From contig WGMF01000015.1 in NCBI GenBank assembly GCA_016125215.1, positions 1 through 64,000 on the forward strand: a stretch of 64,000 nucleotides of DNA. The letters are read 5' to 3'. The notes under the pieces were generated by a model. The model was not told the DNA's origin, did not search any database, and worked only from the letters and a program-made list of their open reading frames with translations. The stretch is from Phycisphaera sp. GTDB lineage: Bacteria > Planctomycetota > Phycisphaerae > Phycisphaerales > Phycisphaeraceae. The position numbers and the translations under genes are program-made. Each line of letters opens with the position of its first letter. Positions within the stretch are counted from its first letter, which is position 1. Shown here in pieces: positions 1-8,163 of the stretch.

Positions 1-33
1 ACGCTCGTCTGCGGTAAGATGGTTGCGAGGCAT
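1..33 (-). CDS. Possible start of a minus-strand gene cut by the window edge
   Basis: An ATG at 33 on the minus strand opens a reading frame (MPRNHLTADER) that runs off the left edge. A GGAG Shine-Dalgarno-like stretch lies about 8 bases upstream of it. Only 11 residues are visible, so no family can be assigned, and the frame could be chance. The stretch from 34 to 160 shows no other gene. Confidence 0.35.
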   Translation of the reverse strand, partial: MPRNHLTADER

Positions 34-160
34 CGCGGGCTCCGGTCGGGATTGAAGTCGTCGAACAACCTCAATCTACCGAACGACCCGTGATGCCTCC
101 TGTTGTTTACCCGGTGTTGCGCTTCGGAATTGAATCCGCCACTCAATTCAATGTCTCTCC

Positions 161-186
161 TCTGTATTCGCGTTCATTTGCGGCTA
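161..186. repeat. Solo class A repeat arm at the end of the thioredoxin-fold gene
   Basis: Read on the minus strand this is TAGCCGCAAATGAACGCGAA followed by TACAG. It is a diverged copy of the class A arm seen at 2987, 3394, 5354 and 50337. The leading TAG of the arm is the stop codon of the minus-strand gene ending at 184, so the repeat supplies that gene's terminus. No inverted partner is visible nearby. Confidence 0.7.
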
Positions 187-1521
187 CTCTCCGGGTTTCA
201 CTACCGGGGGCGGGGGCGGGGGCGGGGGTGGGAGGAGTTCTTTGATCTTGGTTTCGATCTGTGTGTCGAGGTCGGGGGTGCCCATGGGGTAGACCTGCGT
301 GACCTTGCCGTCGAAGACTAACAGAGTGTAAGGCACGGTTTGCAGGCCGTAGGCGTCGGAGGTTTTCGAGTCGCGGTCCATGAGCACGGGCAGCGTGAGC
401 TTGTTCTTTTCGACATAGTTCTTGACCACCGCGTCGGCCTCCTGCACGTTGATGGCGTACACCCCGGCGTCGGCGATTTTTTCCTGTGCGACCCAGTCGT
501 AGACCTTCTGAATCTTGGTCAGGTCAGTCAGGCTCATGGGCGACCACGAAGCCCAGAAGATGAGCACGCGCAACCTCGGGCCGGCGGTCTTGCTCATCTC
601 TCGCACCTGACCATCGGAGAGCGCGGGCAGCGCGACCGACGGTGCATCAGGCCTTTCCACGTCGCCGGACGGTTGCCCGTCCTCCGTGCCACTTGCCCCG
701 CCACCGGCCGCGGCGCGTTGCGGGTTTTGGCCCGTTTTTTCCATCAGTTCCTTGATGCTCGACACCGCGTCCCGCCCGTCGGCGCTGAAGGCAAACGACA
801 TGTCCGCCATCTGGCCGTTGATCGTGGGCTTGTCGAGTTCGTAGCGGATCACCACGTCGCCGCCGCCGAATTGCTGAGCGCCGGCTGTGGTCAGTACGAG
901 TTCCGCGAGGTCCACGGTGTGATGGGCGTCACTGACCCAGAGCGTCATCCTGCCCTGCGGCGTGTCGAAGCACAGGCCCGTGTGCTGCGCGGGGTCGCTC
1001 TTGACCAGCGGCTTGACGAGATCGATGTTGCCGACCTGCCCCCCGGAGAGCTGCGCGACGATGTCATCCGACATCAGCGGCATCTCGAGCGCAAGCGGCG
1101 GGTCGCCGATGAAGGGCACCAGCGCCACGAGGTGCGCGTAATCGAGCACCGGCGGGGCGTCGACTTCAAGGTAGAACTGACCGAACGCATCGCTCTGGAC
1201 GCGCAGCTTCTTGCCGTCGCACACCACCGTCACGTCCGGACGGTCGATGAGCAGCCTTTTACCCACGCGGTCAAAAAGAAACGGGTAGCTCGTCTGGCGC
1301 GACACCTTCCACGGGCCCTCGTGCCACTGGATCGACATCACGATGCGGGCGTCGAAGCGGTCGATGTCCGCGTAAGTCTTCTGGACCTGCGCGATGAGCG
1401 TCTGGGCTTCGGGGTTCTGCGTGGCGGTCGGTCGGGGAGGGTCCGCTAAAACCGAACCAGCCCATCCCACAAGAATCGCAAGACCCAGCGCGGCCCGGTG
1501 GAGGAGTGCGGTTCGTGGCAT
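184..1521 (-). CDS. Secreted protein with LolA/DUF2092-like and cysteine-less thioredoxin-like domains
   Basis: Predicted exported protein of 445 residues. The ATG at 1521 begins a clear signal peptide (residues 1-26, ending ADPP), so longer upstream starts were rejected. Residues about 35-260 resemble the DUF2092/LolA-like outer-membrane carrier fold. Residues about 305-430 resemble a TlpA/AhpC thioredoxin fold, but the usual WCxxC is WASWSPMS (323-330), so both redox cysteines are missing. The protein ends in nine consecutive prolines. By family knowledge a thioredoxin fold without CxxC cannot perform dithiol exchange and more likely binds a ligand or partner. It is divergent from sat. Function is not known. 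Confidence 0.75.
   Translation of the reverse strand: MPRTALLHRAALGLAILVGWAGSVLADPPRPTATQNPEAQTLIAQVQKTYADIDRFDARIVMSIQWHEGPWKVSRQTSYPFLFDRVGKRLLIDRPDVTVVCDGKKLRVQSDAFGQFYLEVDAPPVLDYAHLVALVPFIGDPPLALEMPLMSDDIVAQLSGGQVGNIDLVKPLVKSDPAQHTGLCFDTPQGRMTLWVSDAHHTVDLAELVLTTAGAQQFGGGDVVIRYELDKPTINGQMADMSFAFSADGRDAVSSIKELMEKTGQNPQRAAAGGGASGTEDGQPSGDVERPDAPSVALPALSDGQVREMSKTAGPRLRVLIFWASWSPMSLTDLTKIQKVYDWVAQEKIADAGVYAINVQEADAVVKNYVEKNKLTLPVLMDRDSKTSDAYGLQTVPYTLLVFDGKVTQVYPMGTPDLDTQIETKIKELLPPPPPPPPPVVKPGE
206..232 (+). other. G-quadruplex-capable GGGGGC tandem repeat
   Basis: Four runs of five G separated by single bases, followed by GGG, lie on the plus strand. On the minus strand they encode the polyproline tail of the gene ending at 184. 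The tract meets the standard G4 motif (four G-runs with very short loops) and lies close to that gene's stop codon. A role in slowing transcription or in length polymorphism is inference. Confidence 0.6.
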
Positions 1522-1714
1522 GGCATAACTCCGATGAATAGGCCCCGTCGACCCCCTCACATTACCCCCGCCGAGGCGTCGGGACAACACCAAACCCCGT
1601 GTTTGCGGCCATGTAGCTCCCCCGCTACCATCCGGCCTCCCCCGCGCGGGAAACCCACGTTTTTCGCGCACAACTTCGGTACCCACGCAAACACCTGACC
1701 ACGGAGCAAGCCCC

Positions 1715-2974
1715 ATGACCGCACCCCTCGTCCCACCCCACGGCGGACTCGATCAACTCGTCAACAAAACCGTCCCCGCCGGCGAGGTCGAAAGCTTCAA
1801 GGCCGCGGCCGCCAAGCTCCCGAAAGTCAGCGTCACCGCGGCGGACCTCTCCACCGTCTACCGCATCGCTGACGGCACCCTCAGCCCGATCACCGGGTTC
1901 ATGATCCAGAAGGTCTACGACCGCGTACTCGACGAAAAAGTCGTCGAGTCCAACGGCAAGCTCTTTGCGTGGACCATCCCGCTCTCGCTGCCCGTCACCG
2001 CTGAGGTTGCGCGGAGCGTCGGCAAAGGCACGCAGGTCGCCCTGACCAACACGGCCGGCGATATCGTCGGCACGATGAACGTCAGCGATGTCTTTGCATG
2101 GGACAAGCCCCGCTACCTCAAGAGCGTCTACGGCACCGAACGCACCGACCACCCCGGCGCGGACATGGTCCTCAAGAACGACGCGGACAAGTCCCACCTG
2201 CTCGGCGGTGAGATCAAGGCCCTGCCCACCAAGCGCGCCGGGCTCGTCGGCAAATACCTCATGTCGCCCACCGAGTGCCGAAAGATGCTTGCGGACAAAG
2301 GCTGGAACGCGGCTGTTGCCTTCCAGACACGCAATCCGCTCCACCGTGCGCACGAATACGCGCTGGTCTATGGCCTGGAAACATTGCTGCGCGAGGGCAA
2401 GAACGCCGGCGCAGTGCTCAACCCGCTCGTCGGTGAGACCAAGGGCGACGACGTGTCGGCTGAGGTCCGCATGCAGACCTACGAACGCCTGATCGAAGCC
2501 CGCGAGATGGGCGACGGCGACAGCGACGCGGCGCTTTGGAAGAAGGTCGGCGGCTCCGTGCCCGACCGCGTGCTGCTCCTGGGCGTGGACATCAAGATGT
2601 TCTACGGCGGGCCGAGCGAAGCGATCATGCACGCGATCTACCGCCAGAACATGGGCTTTTCGCACATCATCATCGGGCGGAAGCACGCCGACGCGCCTTA
2701 CCACGACGGCAGCGCGATCTGGGGCGACTTCGACGCGCAGACCATCTTCGACAACCTCAAGGGCGACCTGAAGATCAAGCCCCTGAAGGTCGGCTTCGCG
2801 GCGTACTACGAGTCGATGGGCCGAGTCGATCTGATGGAGAATCACAAGGAAGAGAAGCCGGTCTTCATCAGCGGCAAACAGGTGCGCGCCACATTGCAGG
2901 CCGGCGAACAGGTCGACCCGCGCATCATGCGCCCCAGCACGAGCCAGATCCTCGCCGCGGCGATGAAGCAGTGA
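1715..2974 (+). CDS. sat: Sulfate adenylyltransferase (ATP sulfurylase)
   Basis: Catalyses ATP + sulfate to adenosine 5'-phosphosulfate + PPi in the cytoplasm, the first step of sulfate assimilation; in sulfur oxidisers or reducers the same enzyme is dissimilatory. It has 419 residues, normal for the homo-oligomeric Sat family. The ATP-binding motif [11 protein letters not shown] is at 204-214, VGETKGDD follows at 239-246, and IIGRKHAD near 325 matches the third conserved block. A purine-rich SD (GGAG, 1703-1706) precedes the ATG. No APS kinase or APS reductase is adjacent, so the flow of APS cannot be read here. A class A repeat and the GxxExxY gene follow directly. Confidence 0.95.
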   Translation: MTAPLVPPHGGLDQLVNKTVPAGEVESFKAAAAKLPKVSVTAADLSTVYRIADGTLSPITGFMIQKVYDRVLDEKVVESNGKLFAWTIPLSLPVTAEVARSVGKGTQVALTNTAGDIVGTMNVSDVFAWDKPRYLKSVYGTERTDHPGADMVLKNDADKSHLLGGEIKALPTKRAGLVGKYLMSPTECRKMLADKGWNAAVAFQTRNPLHRAHEYALVYGLETLLREGKNAGAVLNPLVGETKGDDVSAEVRMQTYERLIEAREMGDGDSDAALWKKVGGSVPDRVLLLGVDIKMFYGGPSEAIMHAIYRQNMGFSHIIIGRKHADAPYHDGSAIWGDFDAQTIFDNLKGDLKIKPLKVGFAAYYESMGRVDLMENHKEEKPVFISGKQVRATLQAGEQVDPRIMRPSTSQILAAAMKQ

Positions 2975-2986
2975 AGAAAGAACCGG

Positions 2987-3429
2987 GGATTTAGCCGCAG
3001 ATGAACGCAGATGAACGCCGATGTTTGAACGAAGTAACCGAGCGGATCATCGGGGCTGCGATGGAGGTGTCGAATGTGCTTGGAGTTGGTTTTCTTGAGA
3101 AGGTGTATGAAAACGCACTGGTGGAGGAGTTGAAGTTGCGGGGCCTGCATGGCGTTCGTCAACAGCGATTGCAGGTGCAATATAAAGGCGTCAACATCGG
3201 TGACTATGTGGCAGACTTGGTTGTTGAGAATCAGGTCATTGTGGAGCTCAAATGTGTTGAAGCTCTTGCTCCCGAACACACCGCCCAGTGTCTCAACTAC
3301 CTCAAAGCTACGGGTAAACACATCGCACTACTTCTCAACTTCCAGAAACCACGCCTGGATTTGAAACGGATCGTTCTGGATTTCTAACTTCTGATCTGCG
3401 TCCATCTGCGTTCATCTGCGGCTAAATCC
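2987..3429. mobile_element. Class A inverted-repeat element carrying a GxxExxY gene
   Basis: Two 36-bp arms (2987-3022 and 3394-3429) are inverted copies differing at 2 positions. Each is built of about 10-bp units of the type CAGATGAACG. Between them lies only the GxxExxY gene, whose ATG at 3001 is inside the left arm, so its first residues MNADERR are repeat-encoded. Gene-less copies of the same arm pair occur at 5354-5494 and 50337-50564, with solo arms at 161 and 8230. The cassette sits between sat and an unrelated gene. Mobility is inferred from this distribution. Confidence 0.7.
3001..3387 (+). CDS. GxxExxY protein, PD-(D/E)XK nuclease-like
   Basis: A 128-residue protein of the GxxExxY family. 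The name motif is visible as G30-x-x-E33-x-x-Y36. A PD-(D/E)XK-like core follows: D72 in VADLVVE and E82-x-K84 in IVELK. Members are thought to have the restriction-endonuclease fold; their biochemical role is not established. The start lies inside a class A repeat arm and no clear Shine-Dalgarno precedes it. The gene is visibly lower in GC than its neighbours, consistent with acquisition. Its placement between inverted arms suggests it acts on, or moves with, the repeat; that is inference. Confidence 0.85.
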   Translation: MNADERRCLNEVTERIIGAAMEVSNVLGVGFLEKVYENALVEELKLRGLHGVRQQRLQVQYKGVNIGDYVADLVVENQVIVELKCVEALAPEHTAQCLNYLKATGKHIALLLNFQKPRLDLKRIVLDF

Positions 3430-3451
3430 GTTTTTAATATCGCCATGTGGC

Positions 3452-4072
3452 TTAATATGTCCGCGAGCTCACCACGCCGATGGCGATCACGGCGATTACG
3501 CTGCCCACGAAGTTGGATACCAGGTCCCAGCCGGTGTTGGTGTAGCCGCCGACGTTGGTGCTGGGCATGATGAGTGTGGCGACGAACTCGACCACTTCGT
3601 TGAGTGCGCCGAAGCCCATGCCGCCCATGACGCACAGTGTCAGCGCCCCGAAGCTCGGGCGTGCGTGGCCCGCGATCGTGCGCAGCCCGCGCCAGCACGC
3701 CCACGTCGTGACGCCGAAGCCGAAGGCGTGCACCACGTGGTCGTATTTGAGGTAATTGGGGATCAGCCACCACGAGTAGAGCACGCGCTGGTCGCCGTTG
3801 ATCGACCAACTCTCGGGCACGGGCACCAGGCCGCCGGCCATGTGCAGCGCGCCCCACGCACTGAGACACCACAATAGCGCCGCTGGGAAACGGATACGGC
3901 GGTCGAATGCGTAGACCCCCGCACCCAGCACCAGCATCACCAGGATGTAAAAGATGAACTCGCCGTTGCCACGGATCAGCGCCGCGGGGATCGAAACCAG
4001 CACGTACAAAGCGGTCGCCACAATGATCGGCCAAACGCGGCGGGTGTCCGGTGACGGGTCGGAAGTCTGCAT
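3452..4072 (-). CDS. DUF2238-like integral membrane protein
   Basis: A 206-residue polytopic membrane protein with about six hydrophobic helices. Conserved polar residues sit in or near the helices (NYLKYDHVVHAFGFG and ALNEVVEFVATL), a pattern of the DUF2238/YjdF-like family, whose function is unknown. The ATG at 4072 is preferred because the longer frame starting at 4177 would overlap the divergent esterase at 4140 and adds a non-hydrophobic tail. It is transcribed toward the class A/GxxExxY element. Family assignment is by resemblance. Confidence 0.7.
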   Translation of the reverse strand: MQTSDPSPDTRRVWPIIVATALYVLVSIPAALIRGNGEFIFYILVMLVLGAGVYAFDRRIRFPAALLWCLSAWGALHMAGGLVPVPESWSINGDQRVLYSWWLIPNYLKYDHVVHAFGFGVTTWACWRGLRTIAGHARPSFGALTLCVMGGMGFGALNEVVEFVATLIMPSTNVGGYTNTGWDLVSNFVGSVIAVIAIGVVSSRTY

Positions 4073-4139
4073 ATCGAGCCCCAATGGGTGTGTGACGGTG
4101 CGTAACGACTGAAAATGAACGTCTGCTATTCTACCGCTC

Positions 4140-4901
4140 ATGCGACAGGCCCCGATCGAAGTCGAACGCGATGGCAAGACGATGCGCGGCTGTCTCTACA
4201 CACCCGATGCAGACAGGCGTTGCCCCACCGTGCTCTTTCTCCACGGTTTCACGGGCCACCGGATCGAGTCGGGCTTTCTGTTCGTCAGGCTTGCACGCGC
4301 GCTCAACGAACGCGGGATCGCCGCGGTCACCTTCGACTTTATCCACTCCGGTGAGTCCGACGGCTCGTTCGATCAGATGCTGGTGACGGGTGAACTCAAA
4401 GACGCGCTGCGCATGACCGATTGGCTGAAGGGCCAGCCGTTCGTCGACCGTTCACGCATGGGCCTGTTGGGCTTCAGCCTCGGCGGGTTGCTGGCGGGCT
4501 GTGTGCCGGCGCGGACGAATGCGTTCAAGACGCGCGTGATGCTCGCGCCGACCACCGTCGAGAACATGTGCCGACACACCAGCCAGGAGGCGTGCGCCCC
4601 CACCGGCACCGTCACGCGCGGCCCGCACACACTGCACAGGGATTTTTTCAAGGACATCCAGACGCTCGACCCCGTGGGTGACGCCGCCAAAGTCAAAATC
4701 CCCACCCTCATCGTGCAGGGCACTGCCGACACGGCTGTCACGCCCGCGGTCTCGGAGAAGTTTCACCAGCGCATGGCCCAGGCCGGCGTGCCCGTGACCT
4801 ACCACACAATCCCCGAAGCCGACCACAGCTTCTCCCAGATCACGTGGCGCACGCGGTTGCTCGACCTCGTACCGGGTTGGCTTGCCCGTCAATTGGCGTA
4901 A
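4140..4901 (+). CDS. Alpha/beta hydrolase, probable carboxylesterase
   Basis: A 253-residue cytoplasmic alpha/beta hydrolase, normal length for small esterases of the feruloyl-esterase/BAAT-like group. FLHGFTGHR (33-41) is the oxyanion-hole region and GFSLGG (111-116) is the nucleophile elbow with Ser113. The Asp in QGTADTAV and the His in ADHSF complete a plausible triad. The substrate cannot be read from sequence; short-chain acyl or phenolic esters are typical. It is divergent from the DUF2238 gene, about 67 bp apart start to start, so a shared promoter region is likely. Confidence 0.85.
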   Translation: MRQAPIEVERDGKTMRGCLYTPDADRRCPTVLFLHGFTGHRIESGFLFVRLARALNERGIAAVTFDFIHSGESDGSFDQMLVTGELKDALRMTDWLKGQPFVDRSRMGLLGFSLGGLLAGCVPARTNAFKTRVMLAPTTVENMCRHTSQEACAPTGTVTRGPHTLHRDFFKDIQTLDPVGDAAKVKIPTLIVQGTADTAVTPAVSEKFHQRMAQAGVPVTYHTIPEADHSFSQITWRTRLLDLVPGWLARQLA

Positions 4902-4962
4902 GCCGCGATTGCGTGTCACTGCTACACTGACCTGAATCAGACCGAATCAAGGAGACTTCGAT

Positions 4963-5349
4963 ATGCCCAGCCCCAACGACCGACGCTACCTCGAATCGCA
5001 CGAGTGGCACAAGCTCGAAAGCGACGGCTCGACCGTGACGATCGGCGTTAGCCAGTTCGCGGTCGATGAACTGACCGACGTGACTTATGTCGACATCACG
5101 AAGACCGCCGGCCCGATCAAAGCCGGTGAGACCTTCGGCGAGGTCGAGTCCGTCAAGGCCACGAGCGAACTCTACGTCGGCGTCGATGGCGAGGTCGTCA
5201 AGGTCAACCAGGAAGCCATTGACAACCCGGCGATGCTCAACGAAGACCCGTTCGGCAACGCCTGGCTCATCCAGGTCAAAGCCAGTGACCCCGCACAACT
5301 CGAAAAACTCCTCTCGGCTGCGGATTACGACAAGCAGCACGGGGCGTAA
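4963..5349 (+). CDS. gcvH: Glycine cleavage system H protein
   Basis: Lipoyl carrier protein of the glycine cleavage complex. It shuttles the aminomethyl group from P protein to T protein and returns electrons to L protein. At 128 residues it matches the family. The lipoylation site is Lys65 in GEVESVKATSELY. A strong SD (AAGGAGA) precedes the ATG. No gcvT or gcvP is in the window, and the 61 bp upstream show no glycine-riboswitch architecture. A gene-less class A repeat pair follows the stop codon. Confidence 0.96.
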   Translation: MPSPNDRRYLESHEWHKLESDGSTVTIGVSQFAVDELTDVTYVDITKTAGPIKAGETFGEVESVKATSELYVGVDGEVVKVNQEAIDNPAMLNEDPFGNAWLIQVKASDPAQLEKLLSAADYDKQHGA

Positions 5350-5353
5350 GAAA

Positions 5354-5494
5354 TAGCCGCAGATGAACGCAGATGAACGCCGATAAATACAAAAAGCATA
5401 GAGATCGTGGCTGTGATTACATCGCCTACTTTTGCAAATCGGATTTATTCTTGCTCTTTTTCTATCTGCGTTCATCGGCGTTCATCGGCGGCTA
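5354..5494. repeat. Class A inverted-repeat pair without a gene (MITE-like)
   Basis: The left arm begins TAGCCGCAGATGAACGCAGA at 5354. The right arm ends at 5494 as its inverted copy, with three differences in the first 32 bases; all three are A/C exchanges between CAGATGAACG and CCGATGAACG units. The core of roughly 60 bp carries no reading frame. Compared with the element at 2987, the GxxExxY gene is absent. Confidence 0.85.
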
Positions 5495-5536
5495 CTTCCT
5501 TTCCGTCTGCCCACGGGTTAACATTTCAATCACACG

Positions 5537-6478
5537 ATGATCGTCGACACGCACACCTTTTACTGGCAGCAGCCCGAGCAGGTCGGGCCGGCGGTGGCGC
5601 AGAGGCTCGTGCGACAGAGCCCCGACCCGTGGGACCGACCCGGTTCGACGCCCGAGGCGTTCGATGAGGCGACATCGGTCGTGGACATTGCCATCGTGCT
5701 GGCGCTTCAAAGCCCGCTCACGGGCGCGTCGATCTCGTTTGAAGACGTGGCGACTTTCGTCAAACGCAGGCCCGACCGGTTGCTGGGCATGGGCTGCATC
5801 GACCCGCTACGTGACCGGAACGCGGCGCTGGACGACCTGGTCGCGCAAGGTCTGGTCGGCGTCGTCGTCAGCCCGGCGATGGGCGGCTACTCCCCGACGC
5901 ACTCCCGCGCGATGCGCCTCTTTGAGCGGTGCGAAGAAAAAAACCTGCCCGTCATGGTGGTGAGCAACACCGCGCTGTCGCCCACCGCGCAGCTCGAGTT
6001 TGCCCAGCCCTTTCTCTGGGACGAGGTCGCCCGCGCGTTCCCGACGCTGCGCGTCTGCCTCTCCGGGATGGCCCACCCCTTCACCGACCAGGCGTTGGCG
6101 CTCGTGGACAAGCACCCGCACGTCTACGCCGACACCGCCGAGGTCGCCGGCCACCCCTGGCGGCTCTATAACAACCTGTTAGCCGCCTACGAGGCCAAGG
6201 TCATCGACAAGCTGCTCTTTGCCTCGGGCTACCCCTTCTGCCAGCCCCGCGATGCGGTCAGCGCGATCTACACGCTGCACAACCTCTGCCACGGCACGCC
6301 GTTGCCCGTCGTGCCGCGTGAGGCCCTGCGCGCCATGGTCGAGCGCGACGCCCTGGCGTGCCTGGGCATCCCCGCCCCGAAAAATGTTTTGCCCACCCGT
6401 GCGGAACGCCGACCCGAATCACTCAACGATCCCGTCCCCGACCCCCTCCCCGAACCCGTGGCCAAGGAAGAAGATTGA
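5537..6478 (+). CDS. Amidohydrolase-2-like TIM-barrel protein with altered metal ligands
   Basis: A 313-residue protein with the layout of the amidohydrolase-2/ACMSD family: MIVDTHTFYW at the first strand, CLSGMAHPF in the middle and LLFASGYPF near the end. The usual DxHxH is DTHTF, the usual mid-barrel HxG is VVSNTA, and the usual GSDxP is ASGYP, so most canonical metal ligands are replaced. It may be a pseudoenzyme or a divergent hydrolase. It overlaps the next gene by one base (TGATG at 6476), implying translational coupling to a lipoprotein. Confidence 0.7.
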   Translation: MIVDTHTFYWQQPEQVGPAVAQRLVRQSPDPWDRPGSTPEAFDEATSVVDIAIVLALQSPLTGASISFEDVATFVKRRPDRLLGMGCIDPLRDRNAALDDLVAQGLVGVVVSPAMGGYSPTHSRAMRLFERCEEKNLPVMVVSNTALSPTAQLEFAQPFLWDEVARAFPTLRVCLSGMAHPFTDQALALVDKHPHVYADTAEVAGHPWRLYNNLLAAYEAKVIDKLLFASGYPFCQPRDAVSAIYTLHNLCHGTPLPVVPREALRAMVERDALACLGIPAPKNVLPTRAERRPESLNDPVPDPLPEPVAKEED

Positions 6479-7089
6479 TGGACTCTTTGCGTCGTGCGAT
6501 TGCCCGGATCGTGTGCGTCACCACGGTATCGCTGTGTGTCGCCGGCTGCGGGCTGATCCCGAGGATGGGGCCCTCCGGTGAACTGGCCATCACCAGTATC
6601 ACCCATCAGGGCGTCTCGCTCTCGGGCGGGTTCGAGTCCGCGGTTTACTCCTTCGATGACAGCAACAACCTCACGATCCTGCTCTTCGACGGGCCGGCTG
6701 AGAACCCGGTGCAGGCGGTGACGCTGCGCGTCTTCTGGCAGCCCCGCGCCGGCCGTACGCCCATGGACGAGACCGCCACCAACACCACGGTCCACTACGT
6801 GATCTTCGCCGGCGAAGACCGTCGCGAGGTCGGCATCTACGAGGGCGCGGGCTTTGTCTACGTCAAGAACGACCCCGGCGACGACCCGCTCCGCGCCGCC
6901 GTCTGGCAGGCCACGCTCCAACTGGCCGACCATACCGCGATGTTCAACGACCTGCTCGGCAAGGCCGACCTCAAAGGCTCCTTCAGTGCCAAACGCGACG
7001 ACGCCGCGGTCAACAGTTACCTCCGCGCGCTGCAGGTGCGGGTGAACGAAAAACTCGGGTACCCGAGGCTCGTCAGAGGCAAGGGTTGA
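6478..7089 (+). CDS. Predicted lipoprotein, function unknown
   Basis: A 203-residue lipoprotein. The start ATG at 6478 overlaps the stop of the amidohydrolase-like gene and opens a signal peptide whose lipobox is CVAGC (cysteine near residue 24). The remainder is a mixed alpha/beta domain without a motif I recognise. Longer upstream starts were rejected because they place the lipobox far inside. The coupling to the preceding gene suggests a joint, unknown role at the cell envelope. Confidence 0.75.
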   Translation: MDSLRRAIARIVCVTTVSLCVAGCGLIPRMGPSGELAITSITHQGVSLSGGFESAVYSFDDSNNLTILLFDGPAENPVQAVTLRVFWQPRAGRTPMDETATNTTVHYVIFAGEDRREVGIYEGAGFVYVKNDPGDDPLRAAVWQATLQLADHTAMFNDLLGKADLKGSFSAKRDDAAVNSYLRALQVRVNEKLGYPRLVRGKG

Positions 7090-7217
7090 CGATTGACGTG
7101 CTCCCATAGCGATCAGCGCCCGCGGGCAATTCTTTTTTTGTCCAATCCTATTCATCTTGCCTAAACCCCCCAGCCCTTCTGCGGCTCACGTAAACATAAA
7201 AAATATATAGATTTATC

Positions 7218-7245
7218 TTGACCCCAAATATTTTAGTGGTATATT
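7218..7245 (+). promoter_or_regulatory. Probable sigma-70 promoter of the PEP-CTERM gene
   Basis: TTGACC at 7218-7223 and TATATT at 7240-7245, 16 bases apart, with a TG extended -10 (TGGTATATT, 7237-7245). It lies in an unusually A/T-rich island inside the 295-bp gap 7090-7384. The rest of that gap shows no gene or repeat. Confidence 0.6.
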
Positions 7246-7384
7246 CCATCGCCGTGATATTCGGGATACACAACGGTACCTCGAACAGGATGGGGTACCA
7301 GACGGTGTCACGAATCATGGGTCGGCACCACTCTACCGCTGGTGGCAAAACTTGGCGGGAACACAGGGAAAAAGGGAACCATAC

Positions 7385-8029
7385 GTGAAAACGATTTGGC
7401 AAACACTCGTGGTCGTGACACTCATGGCGGCATGGATGGTCGGCAGAGCCCAAGCGGCCCCGGTCGTGGTGGACCCCTGGAACTCTTCAGGGAATGGAAA
7501 CGTCACGGGTGACAACTTTGGCACCGCCCCAAACCTGGACATTCTCTACAGGGCCAAGAACGGTTGGGGTAGCGCTCCGGCGACCGACCAGTTGCGTGTC
7601 TGGGCCTTGGGTTTCAGTGACCTTCAGGGCATCAGCTACAACTCCGATACCTATGGCGATGTCGCAGTGATGCCTGACTCGGGCTGGACGCAGGGTGTCA
7701 GCCTTTTCAGTTTTGATCTGGGGGTGTATGACTACGCCACGCAAGCCCGCAATGTGGAAGTCCAGATATGGAGCGGCGACTACACGACGCTGCTCAAGAG
7801 CAAGACCGTCAACATTGGCGCCTCCCACTACAGCTTTGAGGCCAATCTTTTTAGCCTCAATGGGCTGCACATCCAATTCGGTCCTTACCCGGGATATGTT
7901 GGGATCGATAACATCACCGTCGAAGCAGGCAACACCGTCATCCCCGAGCCGGCGGTCTTCATGTTGTACCTGACGGGCATGGGAGTCTCGGTGTTCGGTT
8001 TACGCCGAACGAACGGTGTGCGAGCCTGA
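7385..8029 (+). CDS. PEP-CTERM sorting domain protein
   Basis: A 214-residue exported protein. The GTG at 7385 is chosen because AAGGGAAC lies 8 bases upstream and the frame then begins with a classical signal peptide ending RAQAAP; a TTG at 7352 is the alternative. The body is a beta-rich, glycine- and asparagine-rich domain. The C-terminus reads VIPEPAVFMLYLTGMG, then a hydrophobic stretch and basic residues (GLRRTNGVRA). In this family the tail directs processing by an exosortase and surface or matrix display. No exosortase gene is in this window. The ligand is unknown. Confidence 0.8.
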   Translation: MKTIWQTLVVVTLMAAWMVGRAQAAPVVVDPWNSSGNGNVTGDNFGTAPNLDILYRAKNGWGSAPATDQLRVWALGFSDLQGISYNSDTYGDVAVMPDSGWTQGVSLFSFDLGVYDYATQARNVEVQIWSGDYTTLLKSKTVNIGASHYSFEANLFSLNGLHIQFGPYPGYVGIDNITVEAGNTVIPEPAVFMLYLTGMGVSVFGLRRTNGVRA

Positions 8030-8163
8030 AAGGGGATCAGGGGAGACAAACCGGTCATGAAGCTGGGGACGAAGGTCACACGCGAATGCCCGGGTGGCGA
8101 GGCGGATGAACAGTGATGGATAATTGACCACGGTGTGTTGAAGATGAATGATCTCCATATTGC

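Noticed and set aside
340-1449. Plus-strand open frame of 369 codons opposite the thioredoxin-fold gene
   Set aside because: Histidine/arginine/valine-rich shadow of a real minus-strand gene. It has no recognisable domain or start signal.
4902-4962. Glycine riboswitch before gcvH
   Set aside because: Only 61 bases are available and no paired aptamer structure or conserved GGAGAG-type core could be traced.
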